Positions 8,519 through 17,849 of a stretch of DNA of 64,000 nucleotides are shown one piece after another. The translations under genes were made by a program, and so were the position numbers. The notes below the pieces were generated by a model that saw nothing but the letters and a program-made list of their open reading frames with translations, was not told where the DNA came from and searched no databases. Origin of the DNA: Pseudomonadota bacterium (GTDB lineage Bacteria; Pseudomonadota; Gammaproteobacteria; Burkholderiales; Burkholderiaceae_E); NCBI GenBank assembly GCA_023388075.1, contig JAEWGX010000002.1, positions 1 through 64,000 on the forward strand, in the 5' to 3' direction. Each line of letters starts with the position of its first letter. Position 1 is the first letter of the stretch.

Positions 8519-10852
8519 GTGTCTCTTACTTACCGACTCCCGATCGTCCGGTGGCTGGGCCGGGGAGTGCTGTTGTTCGCCGCCGCGTCGTGGGCGCAGG
8601 CGCAGGCGCAGCCGGCGGAGTCGAGCGGCGAGCGCCAGGCCGCGCCCGGCGAGCCCCTGCGCCTGCGGCTCGATCCTCAGCTCGACCTGCGTCCGCGCGG
8701 CAACGAGGACGCGCTGCCATCATTCGGGGCGGCGGATCGCCTGTCCAGCAGGCAGACGCCCGAAGGCGCCGAGACGGTGCTCGATGGCTCGGCCGAGCTG
8801 CGTCGCGGCGGCACCCGCCTGCGCGCGGACGAGATCCGCTACCACGAAGGTCGCGGCCAGGTGCAGGCCGTCGGCAACGTGACGGTGGACCAGGGCGGCA
8901 CCCGCATCGCCGGCCCGTCGGTCGAGCTCCAGCTGGACACCAGCGAGGGGGTCTTCGAGTCGCCGACCTACAACCTGCCGGGTACCAGCGGGCGCGGCCA
9001 TGCCGACCGGATCGAGATGCGCGGCAAGGGCCGCTTTCGCCTCACCAACGCGACCTTCAGCACCTGTCGTCCGGACAACGAGGACTGGCGCATCGAGGCA
9101 CGGCAGCTCGACATCGACCAGGAGGACGGCAGCGGCACCGGTCGCGGCGCGCGGCTCGTCTTTCGCGATCGCAGCATCCTGGCCTCGCCCATCCTTTTCT
9201 TCCCGGTGGGCGACGAGCGCAAGAGCGGGCTGCTGACGCCGTCGCTCTCGGTCACCTCGCGCAGCGGCGCGGAGGTGACCGTGCCGTACTACTTCAACCT
9301 GGCGCCGAACTACGACCTCACGCTGGCGCCACGCCTGAGCGCCCGGCGCGGGGTGCAGCTCGGCGCCGACTTCCGCTACCTGTTCCGGCCGATGCGCGGC
9401 GAGATGCGGGCCGAGTACGCGCCACGGGACCCGGAGGCCGATCGCGACCGCTACTTCTATCACCTGACCAACAGCATCACCAACGTCGGCGGCTGGAGCG
9501 GCGGCTGGTACGTCAAGGGCGTGTCCGACGACAACTACTTCGTCGACTACTCGCGCACGCTGGTGGACGCATCGGAGCGCTCGCTGCCGCGCGACGTCTA
9601 CCTCACCCGCGACTTCGGGCGCTGGAACCTCCTCGGCCGGGTGACGCGCTACCAGAACATCCTGGAGGCGCGCCTCGCGCCGCCCTACGAGAAAGTCCCG
9701 CAGTTCCAGCTGAGCACGTTTCGCCCGGACGTGAACGGCTTCGAGGTCGGACTGGTCAACGACCTCACCTGGTTCAGCCGGCCGCTTCCCGGATCCGCGG
9801 AAGGCGCCCGGGCGGTATTCAATCCCTCGGTCGCCTATCCGCTGCGCGGCCCGGCCTGGTTCCTCACGCCGAAGGCCTCGCTGCACGCGAGCAGCTACCA
9901 GCTGGATCTCAACCCGTTCGGGCCGCGCACCTTCGAGCGGGCCCTGCCGACCTTCTCCATCGATTCCGGCGTGATCATGGAGCGGGACACCGAGTGGCGC
10001 GGCCGCCCCGCGATCCAGACGCTCGAGCCGAGGCTCTTCTACGTCTACACGCCGTATCGAGACCAGGACCACATCCCCGTCTTCGACAGCACGCCCAACG
10101 ATTTCAACTTCGCGCAGCTCTTCACCGAGAACCAGTTCACCGGTCACGACCGCATCGCCGACAGCAACCAGCTCACGGCCGCGCTCATCACCCGCCACAT
10201 CGACGGCGATACCGGCATCGAGCGGCTGCGCCTCGCGCTGGCCCAGCGCTTCTACTTCGACGCCCAGCGGGTCACGATCCCGGGCGGCTCGAGCCGTACC
10301 GACCGTCGCTCCGACCTGCTGCTGGTGGGCTCGGGCGAGCTCGGCGGCGGCCACGGCTTCGATGCCGGCATCCAGTACGCGATCCGCGACGACCGGATCC
10401 CGCGCTTCAACCTGGGCTGGCGCTTCTGGCCCGGCGACCGGCGGCTGCTCAACGCCGGCATCCGCTACCAGTCGCGCGAGTACGCGCAGTGGGACACGAG
10501 CTGGCAATGGCCGATCTCGGCGCGCTGGTCCTCGCTCGGCAAGATCAACTACTCCTTCCTGCAGGAGCGCAACGATCCGGTGACCGGTCGGGTGGTGGAG
10601 GCGAGCCCCGGCCTCGTGGAAGGTCTCCTCGGCTTCGAGTATGCGGAGGACTGCTGGGCCGCCCGCGTGGTGCTGCAACGGTTTGTAACCGCGGAAGGCC
10701 GCAACACCACGGCGTTCTTCCTGCAGTTCGACTTCCGCGGCCTCGGCCGGCTCGGCGCGGACCCCTTTGGTATATTGCTCCGGAACATCCCGGGGTACCG
10801 GATCCCGGACAACCGTCCGCCGCCGTCATCGCGCTTCTACGGATACGAGTAA
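8519..10852 (+). CDS. lptD: LPS-assembly protein LptD
   Basis: LptD is the outer-membrane barrel that, with LptE, inserts lipopolysaccharide into the outer leaflet. The 777-residue product has a signal peptide ending near AQAQAQ, an OstA/LptA-like periplasmic domain (about residues 70-180, YHEGRGQVQAVGNVTV) and a large C-terminal barrel. Cys183 in the periplasmic part and Cys712 near the C terminus could form the inter-domain disulfide required by the family. The start is GTG at 8519. The stop overlaps the surA start as TAATG, so the two are coupled. Confidence 0.96.
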   Translation: MSLTYRLPIVRWLGRGVLLFAAASWAQAQAQPAESSGERQAAPGEPLRLRLDPQLDLRPRGNEDALPSFGAADRLSSRQTPEGAETVLDGSAELRRGGTRLRADEIRYHEGRGQVQAVGNVTVDQGGTRIAGPSVELQLDTSEGVFESPTYNLPGTSGRGHADRIEMRGKGRFRLTNATFSTCRPDNEDWRIEARQLDIDQEDGSGTGRGARLVFRDRSILASPILFFPVGDERKSGLLTPSLSVTSRSGAEVTVPYYFNLAPNYDLTLAPRLSARRGVQLGADFRYLFRPMRGEMRAEYAPRDPEADRDRYFYHLTNSITNVGGWSGGWYVKGVSDDNYFVDYSRTLVDASERSLPRDVYLTRDFGRWNLLGRVTRYQNILEARLAPPYEKVPQFQLSTFRPDVNGFEVGLVNDLTWFSRPLPGSAEGARAVFNPSVAYPLRGPAWFLTPKASLHASSYQLDLNPFGPRTFERALPTFSIDSGVIMERDTEWRGRPAIQTLEPRLFYVYTPYRDQDHIPVFDSTPNDFNFAQLFTENQFTGHDRIADSNQLTAALITRHIDGDTGIERLRLALAQRFYFDAQRVTIPGGSSRTDRRSDLLLVGSGELGGGHGFDAGIQYAIRDDRIPRFNLGWRFWPGDRRLLNAGIRYQSREYAQWDTSWQWPISARWSSLGKINYSFLQERNDPVTGRVVEASPGLVEGLLGFEYAEDCWAARVVLQRFVTAEGRNTTAFFLQFDFRGLGRLGADPFGILLRNIPGYRIPDNRPPPSSRFYGYE

Positions 10853-12177
10853 TGCCCCTCGAAGTCATTCGCGCCGGCACGCGAGGCACAGCCGTGTGCC
10901 TCGCCCTGCTGGCCTGCCTCGTCCTCGCGCCGCTGCCGGTCGCGGCGGCCGCCGCCGAGCCCATCGACCGGGTGGTGGCGGTGGTGAACCAGGAGGCGAT
11001 CACCGCCCGCGAGCTGCAGCATCGCGTCGAGCTCGCCGAGCGCCAGCTTCGCGAGCAGCGCCGTCCCGCGCCGCCGACCAGCGAGCTGACGCGGCAGGTG
11101 CTGGAGCAGATGATCGTGGCGCGCGCGCAGGCGCAGTACGCGAAGCAGGTCGGGCTCACCCCGACCGAGGTCGAGGTGGATCGCGCGGTAGCCGACGTGG
11201 CACAGCAGAACGGCCTCTCGGTCCAGCAGCTCCGCGAGCGCCTGGCCGAGCAGGGCGTGGCCTTCGCGGCGTTCCGGGAGCAGATCGCCGGAGAGATCAT
11301 CAGCCTGCGGCTGCGCGAGCGGGAGGCGGCCAACAAGGTCACCATCTCCGAGGCGGAGGTGGACGCGCAGCTCGCCAAGCGCGGCGCCACCGCGAAGCTG
11401 GAGTACGACGTGGCGCAGATCCTGCTCCGGCTGCCTGCCGATGCGGATGCGGCCATGGTGGAGTCCAAGACGCGCGAGGCGGAGGAGATCCTCGCCCGCG
11501 CCCGTGACGGCGCTGACTTCGAGGAGCTGGCGCGCCAGCACTCGGAATCGCCGGAAGCCGGGCAGGGGGGCCGGCTGGGATGGCGTACGGCCGAGCGGCT
11601 GCCGGACCTCTTCGTGAAGGCGATCTCGGGCCTCTCGCCGGGCCAGGTGGCGCCGGTCGTGCGCAGCCCCGCCGGCCTGCACGTGCTGAAGCTCATGGAT
11701 CGGCGCAGCGAAGGCCAGGCGGCGGGTGTCGATCTGGTGCAGACGCACGCGCGGCACATCCTGCTGCCCGCCACCACGCCGGCCGCGCAGACCGAGGCGG
11801 TGCACCGGCTGGAGGAGTTCAAGCGGACCATCGAGTCCGGCGCCGACACCTTCGAATCCCTGGCTCGCCAGTTCTCGGTGGACGGCAGTGCCCGCGAGGG
11901 TGGAGACCTCGGCTGGCTCTACCCGGGCGAGACCGTGCCGGAGTTCGAGCGGGCCATGAAGGAAGTGCCCGAGGGCGGCATCAGCGGACCGGTCCGTACC
12001 CCGTTCGGCGTGCACCTCATCCAGGTGATCGCCCGCAGGACCGCGGAGCGTTCGCCGGAGCAGGTCAGGGCCGCCGCGCGCCAGGCATTGCGGCAGCAGA
12101 AGGCGGACGAGGCGTACGACGAGTGGCTGCGCGAGATCCGCGACCGCGCGTACGTGGAGTACCGACTGGAGCAGTGA
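10852..12177 (+). CDS. surA: Periplasmic chaperone and peptidyl-prolyl isomerase SurA
   Basis: SurA escorts unfolded outer-membrane proteins, LptD among them, across the periplasm. The 441-residue protein begins with a hydrophobic signal peptide ending near AAAAAEP, followed by the SurA N-terminal domain (DRVVAVVNQEAIT). Two parvulin domains follow, starting near residues 181 and 297 (YDVAQILLRLP and THARHILLP, each with GGxLGW). The ATG shares one base with the lptD stop. Confidence 0.96.
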   Translation: MPLEVIRAGTRGTAVCLALLACLVLAPLPVAAAAAEPIDRVVAVVNQEAITARELQHRVELAERQLREQRRPAPPTSELTRQVLEQMIVARAQAQYAKQVGLTPTEVEVDRAVADVAQQNGLSVQQLRERLAEQGVAFAAFREQIAGEIISLRLREREAANKVTISEAEVDAQLAKRGATAKLEYDVAQILLRLPADADAAMVESKTREAEEILARARDGADFEELARQHSESPEAGQGGRLGWRTAERLPDLFVKAISGLSPGQVAPVVRSPAGLHVLKLMDRRSEGQAAGVDLVQTHARHILLPATTPAAQTEAVHRLEEFKRTIESGADTFESLARQFSVDGSAREGGDLGWLYPGETVPEFERAMKEVPEGGISGPVRTPFGVHLIQVIARRTAERSPEQVRAAARQALRQQKADEAYDEWLREIRDRAYVEYRLEQ

Positions 12178-13010
12178 GGCCGCGCAAGCGCTTCGGCCAG
12201 CACTTCCTCGTCGATCGCCAGTCGGTCGCGGCGATCGTCGATGCGATCGATCCGCGTCCCGGCGATCACCTGGTGGAGATCGGCCCCGGGACCGCGGCGC
12301 TCACGGTCCCGCTGCTCGAGCGCGTCGGGACGATGGACGCGGTGGAGATCGACCGCGACCTCGCTGCCGGGCTGCGGCGCCGCTTCGGCGAGCGGCTGCG
12401 GGTCCATGAAGGCGACGCGCTCGCCTTCGATTTCGCGGCGCTGGCCGCCGGCAAGGGGACGCGGCTGCGCCTCGTGGGCAACCTGCCCTACAACATCTCC
12501 AGCCCGCTGCTGCTGCACCTGCGCGAGTTCTCCGCGCAGGTCGTCGACCAGCACTTCATGCTGCAGAAGGAGGTGGTCGATCGCATCGTCGCCGAGCCGG
12601 GCGGCGACATGGGCCGGCTTACGGTGCTGCTGCAGGCCTGGTACGTGATATTGCCCCTCTTCGACGTGCCGCCGGAGGCCTTCGACCCGCCGCCGCAGGT
12701 GGAGTCGAGCGTGATCCGCATGCTGCCTCGCCCGGTGCCCCTGGCCGGCGATGCGGCCACGCTGCAGGCGCTGCTGGCCGCCGGCTTCGGCCAGCGTCGC
12801 AAGATGATCCGCAACACGCTCGGCAAGTGGCTCGCGGCGCGCCATCCCGCGTTCGATATCGGCGAGGCGGCGTCGCGGGATGCGCGACTCGCGCCTTTCA
12901 CCGAGTCGACGCGGCGCCCGGAGGAGATCGCGGTGGAGGGCTGGTGCGCGCTCGCGGACGCGCTGGCCGCGACGACGGCCAGCAACCGCGCGACGGCGCA
13001 GGGCTCCTAG
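12174..13010 (+). CDS. rsmA: 16S rRNA dimethyladenosine transferase RsmA (KsgA)
   Basis: RsmA dimethylates two adjacent adenines in the 3' hairpin of 16S rRNA during 30S maturation. The N terminus has KRFGQHFLVD, motif I is EIGPGTAALT and motif IV is NLPYNISSPLL; the C-terminal domain has the GFGQRRKMIRNTL segment. The start is a GTG at 12174 overlapping the surA stop in GTGA, giving 278 residues. In many relatives pdxA lies between surA and rsmA; it is absent here. Confidence 0.96.
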   Translation: MRPRKRFGQHFLVDRQSVAAIVDAIDPRPGDHLVEIGPGTAALTVPLLERVGTMDAVEIDRDLAAGLRRRFGERLRVHEGDALAFDFAALAAGKGTRLRLVGNLPYNISSPLLLHLREFSAQVVDQHFMLQKEVVDRIVAEPGGDMGRLTVLLQAWYVILPLFDVPPEAFDPPPQVESSVIRMLPRPVPLAGDAATLQALLAAGFGQRRKMIRNTLGKWLAARHPAFDIGEAASRDARLAPFTESTRRPEEIAVEGWCALADALAATTASNRATAQGS

Positions 13011-13032
13011 CCGGTCCAGCCCTCAGGACCGG
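13011..13032. terminator. Perfect 7-bp-stem hairpin between convergent rsmA and gloA
   Basis: CCGGTCC (13011-13017) pairs with GGACCGG (13026-13032) around an 8-base loop. It begins right after the rsmA stop, and the gloA stop codon sits in its loop. There is no T-run, so it may block read-through in either direction or stabilise both 3' ends rather than act as a classical terminator. Confidence 0.5.
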
Positions 13033-13409
13033 CCCTGGATCAGCTCGATCAGGTAGCCGTCCGGGTCCTTCACGAAGGCGATCACCGTGGTGCCGCCCTT
13101 GACCGGGCCCGCCGGGCGCGTCACCACGCCACCGGCGGCGGTGATGCGCTCGCACGCGGCATGGGCGTCGTCCACTTCGATCGCGACATGGCCGTAGGCC
13201 GTGCCCATCTCGTACTTGTCGACGCCGTAGTTGTAGGTGAGCTCCAGCGCCGCGGTCTCCGATTCCGGCCCGTAGCCGACGAACGCGAGGGAGTACTTCT
13301 GATCCGGCCGGTCGGTGGTGCGCAGCAGCGACATGCCCAGGATCCGGGTGTAGAAGTCGATCGAGCGCTGCAGGTCGCCGACCCGCAGCATGGTGTGCAG
13401 AATCCTCAT
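13023..13409 (-). CDS. gloA: Lactoylglutathione lyase (glyoxalase I)
   Basis: Glyoxalase I isomerises the hemithioacetal of methylglyoxal and glutathione to S-lactoylglutathione. The 128-residue single-module VOC protein keeps all four metal ligands (His5, Glu56, His74, Glu122) and the typical SIDFYTRILGM and FVKDPDGYLIELI segments. Lack of extra loops suggests the small Ni/Co-type class. It lies downstream of the metallopeptidase gene in the same direction and converges on rsmA. Confidence 0.95.
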   Translation of the reverse strand: MRILHTMLRVGDLQRSIDFYTRILGMSLLRTTDRPDQKYSLAFVGYGPESETAALELTYNYGVDKYEMGTAYGHVAIEVDDAHAACERITAAGGVVTRPAGPVKGGTTVIAFVKDPDGYLIELIQGRS

Positions 13410-13443
13410 CGCCGTGCTCCTGGAAGGCTGACGCGAGAACGCA

Positions 13444-14244
13444 TTATGCCGGCAGCAGGCCGTCGGGGTAGCGCCTCAGCTCGTCGCGAGCCGCCTGGTG
13501 CCCCGGCAGGAGCTGCTCCACCGTCGCCCAGAAACGGGGGCCGTGGTTGAGCTCCTTCAGGTGAGCGATCTCGTGCGCGATCACGTAGTCGATGATGTGC
13601 AGCGGGAAGTGGATCAGCCGCCAGCTCAGCAGGATCTTGCCTTCCGGGCTGCAGCTGCCCCAGCGGGAGCGCGCGGAGCTGAGCGCCCATTCGGTCGGTC
13701 CCTTGCCGAGCTGGCAGGCGAACGGGATCATCCGCTGGGCGAAGAGCGCGCGGGCCTGCTGCTTCATCCAGCCGGTGACCTTGCGTTCGATCCACTCCGG
13801 ATCGTCCACGCCCGGTCCGGCGATCCAGAGCTCGTCCTCGGCCAGCAGGAAATGCGTGCGGCGATAGCGGTCGGTGTAGGGGTTGGTGCGCAGGGTGATC
13901 CGCTTGCCGAGGAAGCGGATGTGCCCGCCGTTGCAGTAGCGCGGCGCGGCCCTGGCTCGGGCACGCTCGTAGGCGCGCCACTCCGCCTGCTTCTCCAGGA
14001 TCCACTGATGCTTCTCGAGGATGGACGACTCGATTTCCCGCAGCGGCACCCAGGCCGGCGCGGTGATGGTGAGGCCGCGGCCATCGATCTGGAAGCCGAT
14101 CGTGCGGCGCGCGGAGCGGCGCAGGGTGTAGCTGAGCTCGTGCGGCATCGTGCCGCGCTGGATCAACAGGAAGCGCGGCCGCTCCGTCCGGGGACGGGAG
14201 CGAAGGAGGGGTATCCGTGCGGGTCGGCGCGTCTTGCGTTTCAT
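13444..14244 (-). CDS. YgjP/WLM-type (DUF45) zinc metallopeptidase-like protein
   Basis: This 266-residue protein has the DUF45 hallmark HEIAH at 224-228 followed by NHGPRFW at 233-239, which supplies the third zinc ligand, plus the conserved RWGSCS stretch. No signal peptide is evident, so it is probably cytoplasmic. The N-terminal 32 residues are basic and low in complexity; an internal ATG at 14148 (MPHELSYTLRRS) may be the true start. It sits in the plsC-gmhB-glyS run that is conserved in betaproteobacteria. The substrate is unknown. Confidence 0.85.
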   Translation of the reverse strand: MKRKTRRPARIPLLRSRPRTERPRFLLIQRGTMPHELSYTLRRSARRTIGFQIDGRGLTITAPAWVPLREIESSILEKHQWILEKQAEWRAYERARARAAPRYCNGGHIRFLGKRITLRTNPYTDRYRRTHFLLAEDELWIAGPGVDDPEWIERKVTGWMKQQARALFAQRMIPFACQLGKGPTEWALSSARSRWGSCSPEGKILLSWRLIHFPLHIIDYVIAHEIAHLKELNHGPRFWATVEQLLPGHQAARDELRRYPDGLLPA

Positions 14245-14268
14245 CGGGAGGTTCGGAGCAAACCCGGG

Positions 14269-15030
14269 TCAGCCGGCGGCATCCCCGGGGACATGCGAAG
14301 CCCTGAGATTACCGTAATCGGCCGGGCTGATCCTGCGCATTTCCGCCTCGATCCACTGCTCGACCTCGCTAGTCAGCTTCTCCGCCGTCTTTCCGGCGCT
14401 CTCGATCGGCTTTCCAATGGAAACCGTTATCAATCCTGGTTTCTTGATAAGTTTTTTCTTTGGCCAGAGCCGGCCGGAGTTGACCGCGATGGGGATCACG
14501 GGCACGCCGGTCCGTATGGCGAGCCGCGGCCCTCCGGTCTTGTACTGGCCCTGGGTACCGGCCGGCGTGCGGGTCCCCTCGGGAAAGATGATCACCCAGC
14601 GGCCGCTGGCAAGCTGCTCGCTTCCCTGGCTCACCACCGACTCGAAGGCCGTGCGGCCCTTGCTGCGGTCGATGTGGATCATCTTCAGCAGCCCGATGCC
14701 CCATCCGAAGAACGGCACGTAGAGCAACTCGCGCTTGAAGACGAAGCAGAGCTCGCGCGGCAGGTGCGACACCAGGAAGAAGGTCTCCCAGGTGGACTGA
14801 TGCTTGGAGAGCACGATCGCCGGACCGTCGGGCAGGTTCTCCCGGCCGATGACCTCCCAGCGCATGCCGCAGAGCCAGCGGCCCGCCGCGACCATGGCGC
14901 GCGGCCACTGCACGGTGACCCGGTAGCGGACCGAGAGCGGCAGCGGCGCGCAGGCCAGGCAGACGAAGGCCCACGGGATCACCGTGACCAGTTGCACGAC
15001 GATGAAGAGGATCGAACGCAGCCGGATCAC
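14269..15030 (-). CDS. plsC: 1-acyl-sn-glycerol-3-phosphate acyltransferase PlsC
   Basis: PlsC adds the second acyl chain to lysophosphatidic acid, giving phosphatidic acid for membrane phospholipids. A hydrophobic N-terminal segment (residues 5-30) anchors the 253-residue protein. The catalytic block is His77-QSTW-Glu82, an HX4E form of the usual HX4D that I recall from betaproteobacterial homologues. FPEGTRTPAG is the glycerol-phosphate binding block. Its start overlaps the gmhB stop by 4 bp. Confidence 0.94.
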   Translation of the reverse strand: MIRLRSILFIVVQLVTVIPWAFVCLACAPLPLSVRYRVTVQWPRAMVAAGRWLCGMRWEVIGRENLPDGPAIVLSKHQSTWETFFLVSHLPRELCFVFKRELLYVPFFGWGIGLLKMIHIDRSKGRTAFESVVSQGSEQLASGRWVIIFPEGTRTPAGTQGQYKTGGPRLAIRTGVPVIPIAVNSGRLWPKKKLIKKPGLITVSIGKPIESAGKTAEKLTSEVEQWIEAEMRRISPADYGNLRASHVPGDAAG

Positions 15031-15605
15031 CGGTGGCTTTCCGTCGTCCCGGCGCCCGGGCCGCCGTCATTCTCCGCAAGCAGGATGTTCGCCACCGCGG
15101 CGAGATCTTCCGCCACCTTGACGGCGGCGGGCGAGCGACCGGCATTCAGCGTCTCGCGGCCATGGCCGCTCAGGACCAGCCAGGTGCGGCAGCCGGCCGA
15201 GAGGCCGGCCTCCACGTCCGCCGCGGTGTCGCCCACCATGACGGTGTCCGAGGGCAGGGCGCCGAAGCGCTCCATCAGCTCGAGCAGCATCCCGGGTCTC
15301 GGCTTGCGGCATTCGCAGGCCTGCTCCGGGCTGTGCGGGCAGACGGCGATCGCGTCGATCCGCCCGCCCACCGCCTCGGCCAGGCGCGACATGCGCTGGT
15401 GGATCGCGTTCAGGGTGGCCATGTCGAGCAGCCCTCGCGATACCGGGGCCTGGTTGGTGGCCACCGCCACCCGGAAGCCGCCGTGATTGAGCGCCGCGAC
15501 CGCCTCGAGGCTGCCCGGCAACGGCTCCCACTGTTCCGGCGCGAGCACGTAGCCCTCCACCGTACGGTTGAGCACGCCTTCGCGATCGACGATCACCAGC
15601 TTCAT
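15027..15605 (-). CDS. gmhB: D-glycero-beta-D-manno-heptose-1,7-bisphosphate 7-phosphatase GmhB, atypical motif I
   Basis: GmhB removes the 7-phosphate in ADP-heptose synthesis for the LPS inner core. The 192-residue HAD protein has the nucleophile Asp7, the zinc-loop cysteines in CPHSPEQACEC, the KPRPGML lysine and the motif IV MVGDTAADVEAG. Motif I reads DREGVLN instead of the nearly invariant DRDGVIN, so the general acid/base aspartate is a glutamate. Position between glyS and plsC matches relatives. Activity may be altered, but the rest of the fold is intact. Confidence 0.9.
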   Translation of the reverse strand: MKLVIVDREGVLNRTVEGYVLAPEQWEPLPGSLEAVAALNHGGFRVAVATNQAPVSRGLLDMATLNAIHQRMSRLAEAVGGRIDAIAVCPHSPEQACECRKPRPGMLLELMERFGALPSDTVMVGDTAADVEAGLSAGCRTWLVLSGHGRETLNAGRSPAAVKVAEDLAAVANILLAENDGGPGAGTTESHR

Positions 15606-15641
15606 CGCGCCGGCGCCCTGCTCGTGCTCATCGGCCGCTCC

Positions 15642-17849
15642 TCACAGCTTCGAGAGATCGGCGACGCGATTCATCAGCAGTCGCAACCGGTCGAGCAGCG
15701 CGAGTCGATTGTCGCGCAGGGCAGTGTCCGGGACGTTCACCATCACCTGGTCGAAGAACGCGTCCACCGGCTCGCGCAGGGCGGCCAGCGTCGAGAGCGC
15801 GCGGGTGAAGTCGAGCCGTTGGAGGTGATCGTCCACCACCGGTTGCGCCGATCGCAGCGCCTGGTACAGCGTGGTCTCGGCCGGCTCGGCAAGGCGCGCG
15901 GGATCGACGTCAGCCGCCGGGCGGCCGCCCGCCGCGGTGGTCGAGGAAGCCCGGGTCGGGCGCGCGTCCCCCCGGGAAGCCGCATCCGACTTGCGCAGGA
16001 TGTTGGTGATGCGCTTGTTGGCGGCGGCAAGCGCCTCGAACTCGGCCAGGCGGCGGAACTGCGCGAGGGCCGCCAGTCGCGCCTCGACGCGGTCCAGCCG
16101 CTCGGCGTCGGTCGCGAGCACCGCCTCGATGTCGGCGGCGCCGGCTCCGCGCTCGCGCAGGTAGCCTCGCAGGCGATCGCAGACGAATCCGTGGAGCCCG
16201 GCCAGGTCGGCCTCGAAGCCGGCGATCGAGCCGAAGCCGGCAAACGCCCGCTGCAGCAGCTCGCCGAGCGCGAGCGGCAGCGATCTCTCGACCAGCATGC
16301 GGACCACGCCGAGCGCATGGCGCCGCAGCGCGAACGGATCGCGTTCGCCGGTCGGCCGCGGGCCGACCCCCCAGATGCCGGCGAGCGTCTCCAGCTTGTC
16401 GGCAAGCGCGAGCGCCACGCCTGCGGGCGTGGCCGGCAGCGCGTCGCCCGCGAAGCGCGGCTGGTAGTGCTCGCCGATCGCCTCGCAGACCGCCGGCGGC
16501 TCACCGTCGTGGCGGGCGTAGTAGCGCCCCATGATGCCCTGCAGCTCCGGGAACTCGCCCACCATGCCGGTCAGCAGGTCCGCCTTCGCGAGCTGGGCGG
16601 CGCGACGCGCCGGCACCGGATCCTGGCCAAGCGCCTCGGCGATGCCGCCGGCCAGCACCGCGATGCGCTCCGAGCGCTCCGCCTGGGAGCCGAGCCTGGC
16701 GTGGTAGACCACCTCCGCGAGCCGCGGCACGCGGTCCGCGAGCGGAACGCGCCGGTCCTGGTCGAAGAAGAACCGCGCATCCGCGAGACGCGGCCGCACC
16801 ACCCGCTCGTTGCCGTCGACGATCGACGACGGATCCTTCACCACCATGTTGGAGACGATCAGGAAGCGGGGCAGCAGCCGGCCATCGCGCCCGAAGAGCG
16901 GAAAGTACTTCTGGTTCGTCCGCATGGTGAGGATCAGGCACTCCTGCGGCACTGCGAGGAACGCGTCCTCGAAGCGGCCGGCGTAGACGGCCGGATGCTC
17001 CACCAGGGCGGTCACCTCGTCGAGCAGCGCGTCCACCTGGGCCTGCTCCTCGGCGTCCGGAGCGAGCAGGGCGCCCAGCGCGTCGGCCTGCGTCTGGAGC
17101 GCCTCGGCAATGCGCCGCCGGCGCTCCGGGAAGGAGGCGACTACCTTGCCGGCCTCGAGCAGCTCGCGTTCGTAGTCCGAAGCCCGCGCCAGCCGGATCT
17201 GGCGCGTGCCCTGGAAGCGGTGACCCTCGGTGATCCGGTCAGCCGGAAGGCCCAGGACGCGGCAGGGCAGGACGCGCTCGCCGTGCAGCACCGTGAGGCG
17301 GTGGGCCGGGCGCGCGAAGCTCACGGTGGTGAAGCCGTCCTCGAGCTGGTAGCTCATCAGCCGAGGCACCGGGAGCCGCGAGACCGCCTGCTCGACGACC
17401 GCTTCGATCACGTCCGCGAGCCGGTCGCCTTCGGCGACGGATTCGTGGAAGAAGCATTCCTGCTTCCCGTCGGAGGCGCGCACCAGCGCCTCGATGGCGG
17501 CGCCCTGGCGCTCCGCCCACTTGCGCAGGGCCACCGTGGGGTTGCCGGCGGCATCGAGCCCCACCGCGACCGACGGGCCCTTGACCCGTTGTGCCCGCGC
17601 CGGCGCCTGGGCTGCCACCCGGGCGACCAGCACCGCGAGCCGGCGCGGCGTGCAGAACACCTGGCGTCCGTTGCCGTCGTCGGCCAGCCCGTGAGCGGCG
17701 AGCTGTCCGGCAATGCCCTGCGCGAACGCTTCGGCGAGTTGCGCGAGCGCCCGAGGCGGCAGCTCCTCGGTGAAGAGCTCCACCAGCAGGTCGTCTTGCG
17801 CCTTCTCCGGTGGACTCGCGGCGGTCCGCGCCGTCGGCGTGGCGCTCAT
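15642..17849 (-). CDS. glyS: Glycine-tRNA ligase beta subunit
   Basis: This is the large subunit of the bacterial alpha2beta2 glycyl-tRNA synthetase. The 735-residue protein opens with LLVELFTEELPPRAL and contains the conserved blocks FPERRRRIAEAL, QEYLILTM-like QECLILTMRTNQKYFPLF, and a C-terminal helical anticodon-binding domain. The ATG at 17849 overlaps the glyQ stop in ATGA, as expected for stoichiometric subunits. There is an Ala/Arg-rich loop near residues 625-660 (about 15870-15980) not typical of the family. Confidence 0.96.
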   Translation of the reverse strand: MSATPTARTAASPPEKAQDDLLVELFTEELPPRALAQLAEAFAQGIAGQLAAHGLADDGNGRQVFCTPRRLAVLVARVAAQAPARAQRVKGPSVAVGLDAAGNPTVALRKWAERQGAAIEALVRASDGKQECFFHESVAEGDRLADVIEAVVEQAVSRLPVPRLMSYQLEDGFTTVSFARPAHRLTVLHGERVLPCRVLGLPADRITEGHRFQGTRQIRLARASDYERELLEAGKVVASFPERRRRIAEALQTQADALGALLAPDAEEQAQVDALLDEVTALVEHPAVYAGRFEDAFLAVPQECLILTMRTNQKYFPLFGRDGRLLPRFLIVSNMVVKDPSSIVDGNERVVRPRLADARFFFDQDRRVPLADRVPRLAEVVYHARLGSQAERSERIAVLAGGIAEALGQDPVPARRAAQLAKADLLTGMVGEFPELQGIMGRYYARHDGEPPAVCEAIGEHYQPRFAGDALPATPAGVALALADKLETLAGIWGVGPRPTGERDPFALRRHALGVVRMLVERSLPLALGELLQRAFAGFGSIAGFEADLAGLHGFVCDRLRGYLRERGAGAADIEAVLATDAERLDRVEARLAALAQFRRLAEFEALAAANKRITNILRKSDAASRGDARPTRASSTTAAGGRPAADVDPARLAEPAETTLYQALRSAQPVVDDHLQRLDFTRALSTLAALREPVDAFFDQVMVNVPDTALRDNRLALLDRLRLLMNRVADLSKL

